Below, piece after piece: positions 52,499-63,521 of a stretch of DNA of 64,000 bases (position 1 is the first letter of the stretch; each line of letters begins with the position of its first letter). A program made the translations under genes and the position numbers. Source of the DNA: Macrostomum hystrix (lineage: Eukaryota > Platyhelminthes > Macrostomidae); contig CATNEN010000038.1 of NCBI GenBank assembly GCA_950097015.1, forward strand, positions 33,380,501 through 33,444,500, given 5' to 3'. The notes under the pieces were generated by a model. It worked only from the letters and a program-made list of their open reading frames with translations, searched no databases and was not told the origin of the DNA.

Positions 52499-52521
52499 CA
52501 CACACACACACACACACACAC
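52499..52521. repeat. (CA)n dinucleotide
   Basis: About eleven CA units. Confidence 0.9.
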
Positions 52522-52815
52522 GAGGCCCCCTTCCTCCGCTTAGCTAAGACTGCCTATAGTCTATACCCATTCGCCCTCAAATTCGGAGTGACGTCATACA
52601 AAGACGGGCTTTCTCGCAAAGGCAGAGTGGATAGTGAAGGCACAGGGGGTTGTTGGCCGGGCTATTGTGGTTGGTCAGTCCAAATGTCCAAATGGACAGA
52701 CTCGACTTATTTCGAGTCTCACACATGAGAGAGACTGTACAGAATCAATTTTTTCTTCGCTCAAACTTTTCTATAGGCTTAGCAAGTGTTGAACTCATCA
52801 GAATCAGGCGAAAGC

Positions 52816-53292
52816 ATGAGCTACTACAGCAAGCGACACGAATTGTCAATAGTGTTCACCGAGCCATTGCCTAAGCGCTTCGAGTGCCCAATCTGCTTGG
52901 ACTGCATGTCCGAGCCGGTGCAGACTCGCTGCGGCCACAGATTCTGCTATCTGTGCCTGGCCCGCAGCCTGCCGTCAGTCCGATCGGGTAGCTGTCCGAT
53001 TTGTCGAGACTCACTCCATCCCTGGCTAGATTTGCACTTCGACCGGGCTGTGCAAAGAGAGATTCACCAGCAATTGGTCATCTGTCCTTGGGACTCCAGC
53101 GGCCAGTGTCAGCTGACTCTCGCCGAACTTGACGACCATCGACTTGAGGCCGCGTGGCTTCATCAAAAATCTGGCGAAAAGCAGCAACAGCAACTACAGC
53201 AGCAGCAGAACAATCGTCAGTGTCACCGCCGACATCAAAATAGTCGGCGTCGCTCTTCCAGCAGAACAGACGGCGGCAGAGACGCTGGGTGA
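52816..53292 (+). CDS. RING-finger protein (putative E3 ubiquitin ligase)
   Basis: The frame gives 158 residues from the ATG at 52816. A C3HC4 RING is complete at residues 24-63 (Cys24, Cys27, Cys39, His41, Cys44, Cys47, Cys60, Cys63; FECPICLDCM...CGHRFCYLCL...CPICRD). Such domains recruit E2 enzymes for ubiquitin transfer. It continues with CPWDSSGQCQLTLAELDDH, which resembles the start of a TRAF-type zinc finger, so the parent may be TRAF- or RNF-like. The C-terminus is a Gln-rich and then Arg/Ser-rich tail. A strong acceptor TTTTCTATAG at 52776 lies 40 bp before the start and may be a trans-splice or leader-intron site. The next frame stays open to 53389 with more protein-like sequence, so the tail may be altered by a length change in the CAG/CAA tract near 53180. 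Confidence 0.82.
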   Translation: MSYYSKRHELSIVFTEPLPKRFECPICLDCMSEPVQTRCGHRFCYLCLARSLPSVRSGSCPICRDSLHPWLDLHFDRAVQREIHQQLVICPWDSSGQCQLTLAELDDHRLEAAWLHQKSGEKQQQQLQQQQNNRQCHRRHQNSRRRSSSRTDGGRDAG

Positions 53293-54183
53293 TGCCCTGG
53301 TTCAGGGACTCCCAGGGCCTCAGAAGCTAGCCTACCTGTATGCACTGCATTATTTGTCACCAGTAAAATCATTTCTCTTCCTCAGCTGACCATGCAAGCC
53401 AAAATAGTTTGCAGTCTGCACAATTGCACTCATGTATAATAGGCCAATAGTGTATTGCGTAAGCAGTGCACCCAATCAGTTCCTTAACCTGAAATTACGA
53501 TTCTAGCCTAATGTTTTCTTCCAAATGTAAATATATATTTATTTCTGCCCTTCGCAAATAAGGACTTATGACAGTCAGTGTAAAAAACGCGATTTCCATT
53601 TATTCGAGTTGTAATGATAAAGTTGACATCAAGAGTTTTTTTAGCTGCTTGACTTCCTTAATCTGCTGGCGTATATTGGGTCTTAAAAAAAGTATTCATT
53701 TAACAATCAAATTAGTTGATTAAACTGCTACAAACACAAATTTCTTCAATTTTCATGCTTTATTTGTTTAATCCGACTACTTAAAGTAGTACGCAATAAT
53801 TTTTTTTGTAGCCCAGCTAAATAGTAAGTTCTATGCGTAAATTTACTGTCACATTTGGCAGAATGTTTGTTGACTGGCGTCATATTTCCGATTGTTTGAT
53901 ATGCTAGCCCACTTGATAAACAATTGATTTTACTGATGTTATAGAAAATTAGTCAAGCATTAGGCTCTGCAGCGACTACGCTTGCGGTTCTATAGGCCTG
54001 CAATCCTAGTGCTTCTGTTGACTCACAGAATGCCACATGCAATGTTTAATCAGTCACATTTCAGCTCTCAGAATAGTCAACACGGCTGATACAAACTATC
54101 ACTAGTATATTGTTAACGACCCAAACAGAAAAATTGACGCACAAAATTGACACACATTTTCAGAACTGATCAGATCGACCAAC
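53293..54183. other. 3' flank of RING gene and upstream region of the DEG/ENaC cluster
   Basis: AT-rich, with no gene or repeat recognised. An acceptor-like CACACATTTTCAG at 54152-54164 lies just before the first DEG/ENaC start codon. Confidence 0.3.
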
Positions 54184-54483
54184 ATGTCAGCATCCTTGGA
54201 ACAAGACATGTCAGGTAAGCCTAACTTGCAAAACACAAGCAGTTAGTCTCAATGGTGCAGCATTGCACCCACCTGATCGGATAATCATTGTAGCTTTTGA
54301 TAAAAAAATTACTTATTCTAAATCTCGAATAAACAATAGAGTCTGATACAGGAGTACATGAGAGCATTGCTAAACAGTCTCTTCCTGGTTATGCTAAATA
54401 AGTGATTCAGCTCACATAGAGCTTTGAAGGTGTGTAAAATTTAGTAAGCACAATTCAGCTGAACTGTTTTTCTCGGGTGACTG

Positions 54484-55735
54484 GTTACACCCTCGAACAA
54501 CACCCACCCCCTCCTCAATATATTTATTAGTTAGCCAATAAATATATCGACTCTCAGGCCTTAGAGCCTGCAAGTAATTTGTGACACAAAGTCTCGCTGT
54601 TCTTACACTGTGGTGGCAGCGATGGACTCAGCCAACGCGAGTGAGCTAGCTTGCTATCGACAAAATTGTCCAGCCAGTCAGCCGTGCTCAGTGTTTTCTC
54701 AGATAACAAGGGCTGAGAAGATGCCAAGGCTACGTCAAAATTGAAGCTCCTGCTGCATGGAGACACCCACACAGATATGCGTCCGAGATCCATGCATGAG
54801 TTACAGGATCGGCGACGCATTAGCACAGAGATTCTGCAAGAGCTATCGTACTCGTTGAAGCTGCAGTACATGAGAGCAAGACCGGGCTGCGAGACTGCTA
54901 GGTGAAGTTTAAAGTCATGCAGCTGCTGTCAGCAGACACACGCGAAACGCTGCTAAAAGACAACAACCTGGATGACCTGCACGAAGGAAGAGCTGATCAA
55001 GCAGGCTAAGAGACCGGAGCGATTTGCAGGCAAAAGCAAACCTGGCAACTCAGCCACCATGGCAATGGCGAACGACAGGCTTGCATAGTTGGAGCAACAG
55101 CTGGAGACCCTGACGGCTGCGATGACTAGAGGCGGCAGCGCAAGATGGCACGGCAGCACCAGGCCAGGCCGCTGGGACAAGAGGCCACATCTCTCGCCGA
55201 CGCCCTTCGGCGGGGCCTCAGAGCCAGACCCGCTGCTTCAACTGCTCCGGCTGGGGGCCACAGTGCAGCCGTCTAACCCTTAAAATTCCGGCCGATAAAA
55301 TTCTTCTGAGGGTGCAGGGTGCTAAGGGCCAGCTCCAACTCGCCTATCAAGTGCCCAGCCTTCTGTAAGGTCGAGAGGGCAGTTTTCTACTTAAAACTTG
55401 ACGTGCCGGGGTTTGAACCGTGAACTGTGTTGAGGAAGTAAAATGTGGGTTGATGGGCACGGCTTGACAAAACTGGCGCCTGCAGACCTCGCTGATCTGC
55501 TGCAGCCTCATGTGATCCTGCGGCCTTAAGTTCCAGGCCGGCAGCAGCTGCAAATGGTGTGAGCTTTGTGGGTGTATTGTGCACTGATTTTTGGGTGAGT
55601 GCATGAAACGTTCGACTGCTCCCGTGCACATACAACACGCACCCTTTCTCAATCGTTAACCAATAAACATCTAGACTCTTAGGCCTTGGAGTCTGCAAGT
55701 CCGAGTACTTCGTGAAACAATTTTCGCTGTATTTG
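54484..55735 (+). mobile_element. Decayed LTR retrotransposon: LTR pair and gag relic, no pol
   Basis: 54484-54611 and about 55600-55735 share CAACACCCACCC/CAACACGCACCC, a CCAATAAA poly(A) signal and GACTCT(C/T)AGGCCTTAGAG/GGAGTCTGCAAG. These are the two LTR ends. TGGTGGCAGCGATGG at 54612 is a candidate primer-binding site. The interior has gag-like segments in several frames with stops, ending in a worn zinc knuckle (CFNCSGWG). No protease, RT or integrase is present. It lies in intron 1 of DEG/ENaC copy 1. Confidence 0.7.
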
Positions 55736-55866
55736 CGTTTAAATTATTTTGCAGTTAAGCTTCCGAAAATTGTACCGTAATATTACATCCTTTACAAGCT
55801 ACAATTAATCAATCCAAGCAGGTGTTTTAGTGAGCAGCCGCCTCTGCAAGCCTGAGCTGCTCTTGA

Positions 55867-57237
55867 CTTACTTTGACTTAGCTGCAGGGTGGTCCATGGA
55901 CGCAGCGGGGAGGCGAGGATCGCCCATACCGCTAACCCCTGTAGGCCCGCAGACAGGCAAGGGCGCGGGGCCGGTCAGGGTGGTCCGCCGGTCCGTCCTG
56001 CAGCGTTGTCTTCCGTAGGGAAGAACGTGGCTCAGAAAAACTGGACGAGCCGTGGAATGCTGTCGGGCTGGCAGATCTCGTCCATAGACGGGTTGGGCCC
56101 GAGGTAGCGTAGCCGGTCTCTGTTAAAGAAAGGGCAGTGACACACAAAGTGCTCAGCATCTTCGTTGTCGTACTCACAGAATGGACACAGTTCACTCTCA
56201 AGGTCGCCCCGGAGGAAACAGTGCCTAGCGAGGTAGCCGTGGCCCGTGAGGGTCATGGCGAGGGCGCGGATATCCTTCCGGTTTTGGTTGTTTTGGTTCA
56301 AAAGGATGTTCATAAGCCTGCGATACGGGCGCGGAACTGCGGCACGGGATTACCGACAGTTCTGGGTGCCCACCCATCTGTCCCTATAGAGGGATTCAGC
56401 CCAGTCATCAATGTGGCGATTGATGACCGTGATGGGGATCGGGACCAGGGTAGCAGGGCCCAGGAGAGAGCCAGAGCCACCATGCTTGGCAAGGGTATCC
56501 GCTAGCTTGTTCCCTGGGAAGCCCGCATGCCCTGGGATCCAGCTCAGCCTGACCGTGTTGTTACGGGCCAGGAGGTTGAGTTGCCGGGCACAGTCAGCGA
56601 CTGTCCGGGAGCACGTGGTGGTGCGGCAAAGGGCTTGTAAGGCCGCTTGGCTGTCAGAGTGGATGATGATAGTCTCTCCTCTCGTATTCCTGGCATTCAG
56701 CTCTGCGGCACAGGAGCTGATAGCAAGGATTTCATTCTTGAAGACCGAAGAAAGTCTCCCAGTATGTTGGGCATGCGTAGGGACGACGCGGCCGTTGATC
56801 AGGATGCAGACCCCAAAGCCGGCAGGGCCGTCTTTAAGGGATCCGTCCGTATAGCAGTGGACCTCCTGGTGGTTCCAGTGGTCGTTAGCGTCTTCACTCG
56901 AGGGGATGATGATTTTGTAGCGTTGGGTGAGATTGAGAGTGTGTGGTTCGCCTTCAGATAAGACGTGGAGTCCACCGCTATCTTCCAAGTCTCGAAGGCA
57001 CAGATCCGTGTGAGGCAAAAGTTTGCGCTTTGCCATTGCCTTTTGAGGCGTGAAGCGGACGCCGGCGTCAATAAGCCGACGCGCTGTTTTAGCGGCTTCC
57101 CTGCGGACAAAAATGTCCAACGGGGGAGCGTCGAGGAGGCATTGAGGCCATCGTAAGGAGCAGACGGTGGGGCACTCATGGTCATGCGACAAGCGCGCCC
57201 TTGCGTTTTCCTAAGTGCCTCCAGGCAGGTCTTCAGC
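55867..57237 (-). mobile_element. 5'-truncated LINE, sister family, inserted in DEG/ENaC exon 2
   Basis: The minus strand encodes the end of RT, RNase H (CYTDGS, FKNEILAISS, HSDSQAA, GNKLADTLAK) and the C-terminal Cys/His cluster (LCPFCEYDNEDAEHFVCHCPFF). The ORF has one frame break near 57145 and one in-frame TAA near 56347, and is otherwise open. The protein is clearly diverged from the 11880 element, but the 3' end (AGCTAAGTCAAAGTAAGTCA) is the same, so it is a sister family. No target-site duplication is evident; the insertion coincides with loss of about 700 bp of the host exon. Confidence 0.9.
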
Positions 57238-58744
57238 GGAATCATTCCGACCCAATGGAGTTATTACAATGGCTTGGACCTGCTGGTTCCGGCCTCGCTG
57301 CGGCTGTTCCTGACGGATCCGGACACGTATCCGAGTGAGCTGAGCTCCGCCTCCGTGCTGCTCAGGCCTGGAACCTCCAACGAGATTAAGATTTCCATGC
57401 TGCAGACAGAGAAGGATGTGTCCCAGCTGTCTAACGAGTGCGTGGCGGAGGAGAGACGAGTCAGCTACTTCAATCCGTACTCACCTGAGCAGCCCTACAG
57501 CATGCGATACAGCTACGTCTTCTGCTACTACGATGGTTGGTTATTTGTGGACGAATGAAAGCACGTTTCTTTAACGCACTTTCTTTCTCCATTTAGAAAT
57601 ACTTGTAGCTTATTATTTTCAATTGAAGGTTGAAAATTGAGTATAATGAGTAAAAAATATTTGTTTTTATTAGATCTCTTGTTGTCGAGTGACTAGAAAC
57701 ATAATTAAAATTTACATATTTTACTTTTTTAGAGCTTTTCAGCCGAGCTCAGAAGATATTAAACTGCATCGAACAAGGATACCCAAGACCCCAGCACCAC
57801 GCCGACCTTAATAGCTGCTACAACTGGTCCGCCACTGGCATTTACGCTAATACTAATCTAACCAACGTCCAGTCTGTGAGCAGCGAAGCAGCCAGAGCCT
57901 GTAGCAAGAAGCGCCCGTGCACCGAGAGGTCCTACAGCCTGGCCTGGTCCACTGGCTCCTGACCATCCGACGCAGACAACCGAGACATGATGCATGAATT
58001 GCGTCCGTTCCTTAGTAGCAAAGGACGGATGCCGATGGTCGAGTACCTGTACACCGTGTTGGACAGAACCTATGCCATCAATAGCAGCGACACCCAGCTG
58101 CTGCAGCGGATGCTGTTAGACCTGAATCGGCAGCTGCAGTCGCAGGTGCTGCAGGTGAAGCTCATCAGTGCTGGACAGCTCAGCGCCGGCATGACGGTGT
58201 CTCTGGCCTACACTGGACTGAGCTTCTTTGCCGAGATCGGCGGTCTGTCCGGACTGTACCTGGGCTGCTCTGCGCTGACATTCTTTGAAGTTGTAGAGCT
58301 GATTCATAATCTGCTGATCGCCGTGTGCCGTTCTGAGCGGAAACCAGACAAGACATCGTCGAATGGTACTGCAGATGGAGCGGAGGATTCAGTGAAGGGC
58401 CAAACCAGCGGTGACTTTGAAGAACCGCAGCAGTCAGATCTGGCAGTGGAAAATGTTGATTGAATAGCTTGAAGCAAAATGGTAATGTAATTGTCTAGTG
58501 TCCAGGGGATAAATGAGGGTTATTGTGGAATTTCTGTAATGCTGGTACATTTCAATAGACTATAAAATTTGAGTGAGTTTTATTACCATGTAAGTTTATC
58601 CAAGTTCTAATGTACGAGGAGTGTACTAATACATTTTTATTTCAGCCCGTTTTAAGTCGAGCTAGACATACGGCCAGTGGTGGTAGAGCCGCAGCAATCG
58701 CGTGGTGCTTTTACGGACTGTGTACATGGACAGCTTTTTGTCCA

Positions 58745-58935
58745 GATTTTTCCACATCCACCCAGATTTTCACCCAGCGAATGCTGCTACCTATCATACA
58801 TCTGGGTGAACTGAAAGAATGAAGGTATCAGGCGTCTCAGTAAGGATGGAAGCTATTTCCTGGGCTGAGATTCAATTACCGATCTCCCTGTGCCTGAAGT
58901 CCATGGCTCTAACCGCTTGGACAGAGGTTCCTATC
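58745..58935 (-). mobile_element. tRNA-derived SINE, divergent
   Basis: The minus strand reads CTCTGTCCAAGCGGTTAGAG (A box) and ATCGGTAATTGAATCTCAG (B box). The body then includes ATTCTTTCAGTTCACCCAG, a family 1-like block. The remainder of 58464-59406 is AT-rich and has no gene. Confidence 0.65.
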
Positions 58936-59406
58936 GTAAAATTTACAATTATTTATTATCGAAGATAATATTTCGTTTTAGTCTAGTCATTCAGCCGATA
59001 ACTAGGTGCAGACTACTAGAAGTAGTCACGCTTAAGCTGCTCTTGTATTTTTTACTAAAATTTAAAAAAATTGTTTCCATTGTTCAGGAGTCGCAATTTG
59101 GCATTCTCTCTAGGATTGCGTCAATTAAACCTAATCAGTCTAAACGGATATTTCTCACGAAAAAATGTTAATTAGTAAGACCAATGGACTGTCGCATTTT
59201 TAGTTTGCTTGACTAAACCCAACTGAGAATACTGTTGACTGAAAAGAGACCTTCATACTTCATGACTATTCAGCTGAGTCAATATCGCTCAGAAATATTT
59301 GTATAACGCTTGTATATAAAGCTAAAATAATACTAGACTGTGAAACCTGCTCTAAAAGCTGCAACCTTTGTCCGGACTGACCGTACCTAACAGCTTCCAT
59401 TCGGAA

Positions 59407-61954
59407 ATGAAGAGAGCGCTGGATAATAGGCCTGTACCAGGTAAAGTTCGGTTGACATATCCGTGGATACTCGTATTTTTCGTTTTAAGTGCACAGCATT
59501 TAAACCAGAGCAAAATATATTACTCAGAGAATTCAACATTGCTCCAGGGAGATTTCAGCAAAAGAACTTCACCCTGTAGATTTTAGTTCTTCTGTAGTCA
59601 ATCACAACAAAAGTAAAAGCAGTAAAAGAGAAGTAGCAGCTGCTGCTTGATATGAAGTTAATAATTAATTACCTTGCCTGGATCCCAATTCAGTGCTATC
59701 AATAGGGCTAAAATGGTGATCAATCAGGATGAACTAATTTCTCGCACATGCAGCATCGTAACATAAACGCTACTATGAGCGTATGAGCAAAATTAGACAT
59801 GATCAAAGAAATTAGAAAAAACTAACTTCTTCATAAAAATTTCTTCAAAACGTGCCACACATATTTAATCCGTGCAGGTGTTCGGCTGGGTGCAACTTTT
59901 AGCAATTCGCAGCTTCTCCTGTTACGTCGAGAGCTTCGACAGTTCGCAACAGAGACAACAGCTCATGGCCTGAGTCGACTGGTTGGCAATGATCGGTCTC
60001 TGTACATGAAATGCATCTGGATTTTCGTCTTCTTAGCTGCGTCAGGTGTGTTTGCCTACTGCTTCTCTGCATCGCTGAGCAAGTACATCCGGGGTGATCA
60101 CAGCACGACTCTTTACGCCGACTACAAAGACTTTGTGTTTCCCGATGTGTACCTGTGTCCAGGAAACATTTTCTCCGGCAGCTACGGGTTCAGCTTGAAT
60201 GCCACAGAAGCGAACGACCTGCGCAGTCGAATGATGGATTTGAGGTCGAAGTTTATTCCAATGTGCAACGGCTCTGTGTATCTTCTGCTCCGCGTTGTGC
60301 TCAACTCACTGCCAGTGAAGCTAGTCGCTGACCTAATGGGACATCGACCAGCTCAAACTGTTTTGAGGGCAAATCTTCGTAAAGACTCATCCAACACATT
60401 TGAAGCGGTGCTTCCTGTCGAGCCGTTTTACCACTCATACGGCAAGCGATGCTCGAAAATTGTACTCACAAGTGACGTTCGAGAAGTGTTACGAAATCCT
60501 GCGAGCTCATTGTCTACCTATCTCTCAGTCGACACACACATGCTGCAGTTTCCGGTCAATGCATCTAACCTTGTGCTGTTTCCATATCACAACTCAATCA
60601 CAAACGTGAGCTCAGTTGAAAGTGGAATCATTCCGACCCAATGGAGTTATTACAATGGCATGGACCTGCTGGTTCCGGCCTCGCTGCGGCTGTTCCTGAC
60701 GGATCCGGACACGTATCCGAGTGAGCTGAGCTCTGCATCCGTGCTGCTCAGACCTGGCACCTCTAATGAGATCAAGATCTCAATGCTTCAGACGGAGAAG
60801 GATGTGTCCCAGCTGTCTAACGAGTGCCTGGCGGAGGAGAGACAAGTCAGCTACTTCAATCCGTACTCACCTGAGCAGCCCTACAGCATGCGATACAGCC
60901 ACGACTACTGCTACTACGATGGTGAGGAAAAATCTCTTTACAATGAGTAGTACATCGAGGGCTATTACTCAATAACTTTAACTGGGATACTTCGTTATAT
61001 TGACATGGATATTTAGTTAACTTTCTTTTTTATATTGCTAGTACGAGTAATTGTTCGTTTACTTATACTCTTGCTTTTATTTTTACGTTAATTGTTTCAA
61101 CGAGGACCATAAAATTGGATATTCTTAAAATGATCTTTTTTCAACTTAAGCTTGATGTTTTTTGATGCGCAGCAACATTCCTGAAGTCTATCAAACCGAC
61201 ATCGGGCCTTTCTGTTTCAGAGCTGCACAGCCGCACTCGTCAAATTCTGAACTGCATCGAGGCCGGCTATCCCAGACCTCAGCGTCACGCTGACCTTAGA
61301 AACTGCTTCAACTGGTCCATGGGCTTTCAACCATTTGACCTGACACTCATCAAATCGGTGAGCAACGAAGCAGCCAAAGCCTGTGGCAAGCAGCGACCAT
61401 GCATCGAGAGGTCCTACAGCCTGGCCTGGTCCACCGGCTCTTGGCCCACAGACACCGATAATCGCAATATGATGCAAGGATTGCGCAGCATCTTGATGCG
61501 AGACGGTGATAGAGGGACTATGCCAATTATAAACTACCTGTACTCTGTGTTGGACAGAACCTATACCATCAATTGCAGCGACACCCAGCTGCTGCAGCGG
61601 ATGCTGTTAGACCTGAATCGGCAGCTGCAGTCGCAGGTGCTGCAGGTGAAGCTCATCAGTGCTGGACAGCTCAGCGCCGGCATGACGGTGTCTCTGGCCT
61701 ACACTGGACTGAGCTTCTTTGCCGAGATCGGCGGTCTGTCCGGACTGTACCTGGGCTGCTCTGCGCTGACCTTCTTTGAAGTTGTAGAGCTGATTCATAA
61801 TCTGCTGATCGCCGTGTGCCGTTCTGAGCGGAAACCAGACAAGACATCGGCGAATGGTACTGCAGATGGAGCGGAGGATTCAGTGAAGGGCCAAACCAGC
61901 GGTGACTTTAAAGAACCACAACAGTCAGATCTGACACTCGAAAGTTTTGATTAA
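59407..61954 (+). CDS. DEG/ENaC-family sodium channel subunit, copy 2 (intact), three exons
   Basis: Exons 59407-59440, 59878-60921 and 61221-61954 join in phase (G|GT and G|AG) to 603 codons plus stop. The family forms trimeric amiloride-sensitive cation channels gated by peptides, acid or force. TAHGLSRL at 39-46 holds the conserved His-Gly gating motif. TM1 is about 57-80 (CIWIFVFLAASGVFAYCF), followed by FPDVYLCPGN. The ectodomain is shorter than in many members but retains paired cysteines in exon 3 (LNCIEAGYPRPQRHAD, NCFNW, ACGKQRPC). The pre-TM2/TM2 region FFAEIGGLSGLYLGCSALTFFEVVELI carries the Gly-Cys-Ser selectivity filter at 538-540. The tail is Ser/Gln/Asp-rich. Start choice: the only in-frame ATG before a donor of matching phase. 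A SINE begins 13 bp after the stop. Confidence 0.92.
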
Positions 61955-61966
61955 TTTTTTGTATCT

Positions 61967-62225
61967 GGGGTTGTAGCCCAGTAGTTTAAAGCGTCGGACT
62001 TACGACTTGAAGATCAGGGTTCGATTCCTAACTCCACTGGAACAATTTGTGTCATTTAGCAATGCACTTAACTCTGGATTGCATCAGTTCACCCAGCTGT
62101 TAAATGGGTAGCAGCATCAGTAGGAGTAATTGAGGGTGGGTGTGGCGTCTTCTCATCACGCAGCCTTCAGATGCGTCGCGCAAAAGCTGCAAATGGCCTG
62201 TCAGTTTAGTTGCAGAAAGTTTTCA
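61967..62225 (+). mobile_element. tRNA-derived SINE, family 1 (full), abutting DEG/ENaC copy 2
   Basis: The head GGGGTTGTAGCCCAGTAGTTTAAAGCGTCGG and the B box GGGTTCGATTCC near 62018 are well preserved, followed by the family 1 body through TTGAGGGTGGGTGTGGCGTC. It starts 13 bp past the channel stop codon, so it forms most of that gene's 3' UTR. Confidence 0.85.
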
Positions 62226-62419
62226 CGGCGCATATACTTAGGCTTGAATGTGTTTGTCTTTATCGGGATTCAGAAATTTTCCTCTTTGAGTATAAAGCAC
62301 TTGTAAAAAAGTATGTTTTTTAGAGACGCATGGACTTTTTGCCTACCAATAAGTTTTCAACCGGTGGACTTATGCTTTGGGACCCGAACATTGTTTCAAA
62401 GGCAGTGAAAGTACTTTTT

Positions 62420-62785
62420 GTGGTGTGTGACAGAGCGGTCAACCGCGTTTGCCTATGGCACCAAGGTCCCTGAGTTCGATTCCACGGTGAGGCCACATCA
62501 ATTTAGGGCGCAGCTGCGGAGATAAGGCGTGGCGGCTTGTCGTGTAATTTGCACCCTTGAGGGCCAACGTCCAAGGCACAGTGAAGTGTACAGTGCCTGA
62601 CGATGAGCAAGTCAAGAGGATGTAGAAGATATTTGAGCGTATGCCCGTGTTCAGTGGCTGTATTTGTGTGTGCTCAGGAGTCAGCGAAATGGGCAGAATT
62701 ACCTCCTGGCTGGCTGCGTGTCTAGTGTCACCAAATGATGTCCCATTGCCCGCAGCTCTCCTGCAATTATTATTATTATTGATAC
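62420..62785 (+). mobile_element. tRNA-derived SINE, family 2 (full)
   Basis: The head GTGACAGAGCGGTCAACCGC and the B box GAGTTCGATTCCACGG near 62472 are followed by AGTGTACAGTGCCTGACGATG, GCTCAGGAGTCAGCGAAATG and GTGTCACCAAATGATG, with an (ATT)n tail. Confidence 0.85.
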
Positions 62786-63521
62786 TAGTTTTACCTCTAC
62801 TTTTCGAAATAAGCTTAATGCTCTTTTAAAATATTACTTCTGTCGCGTTACGCCTTGAAATCGCTTACACTAAAGCTAACACTATAGTAACACTTTGGTA
62901 TGGAAGTCCATGGACTTCCGAGAATTGCTCGAAAATTGAGTTTTCTGGCAAGCAAATACCATCTGTTTGTTTGTTGTTTAAGCGAATTCGGAAAGTTTTA
63001 GATGCCAGGTAGCATGTCGATAGAAGCACCAGATTCCAGACTGAATAGCCCATGTGGTTGATTTGACATTGCCATAATTAGTCAGATTGGTTTCATAGTT
63101 GGGATTACCAGAGTAATATTCAGCGTGAATCATGGACTCTGTGTCGGATGTAAAAGTAAGGATTTAGTGTAAGTGTCCTTAACCCGATGTATTGACTTTG
63201 CCCCGCGCATCATAAAATAGTTTTATACTAGCACGATAGTGTTATGTGGACACGGGAGAAGTTAAACATTAGCTCGCTTAGCAACCAATGATAATCGACA
63301 TTAAATCTGCATAGCGAGAGTAAGCTGGTCCAACTCTGTTTGCAGAATAGGAAACTACTTCCAACCATTCACCCGTCTAACCATTCATTCGCAGCTCCAA
63401 TGACCAATCGGGTAATTATATTGAGTCAACATGCCCGGGCCAAGCGAATATTTATATTGGCCCATCGGATCCAAATGCTGCTGGCCCGCACGCTCACCCG
63501 CAAGGAAGCCAGATCAGTAAC
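62786..63521. other. Upstream region of DEG/ENaC copy 3
   Basis: AT-rich, with no gene seen. It should contain the copy 3 promoter. No TATA box is clear. Confidence 0.3.

Larger units (their letters stand above)
54184..58463 (+). pseudogene. DEG/ENaC channel copy 1, disrupted by an LTR element and a LINE
   Basis: The gene layout matches copy 2. Exon 1 is 54184-54214 (ATG...TCAG|GTAAGC, phase 1). Exon 2 begins at 55822 (AAGCAG|GTGTTT). After about 45 bp it is replaced by an antisense LINE (55867-57237), and resumes at 57238 (GIIPTQWSYYNG) to about 57536. Exon 3 is 57733-58463. About 700 bp of exon 2, coding the HG motif, TM1 and much of the ectodomain, is absent. The exon 2 donor is GTTGGT instead of GTGAGG. 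An in-frame TGA at 57960-57962 replaces the Trp codon of copy 2, so it cannot make a channel. The C-terminal part (pore, TM2 and tail) is nearly identical to copy 2. An LTR-retroelement relic sits in intron 1. Confidence 0.88.

Noticed and set aside
56137-56961. Plus-strand frames over the LINE at 55867-57237
   Set aside because: They are antisense shadows; the minus-strand frame carries RNase H and the Cys/His cluster.
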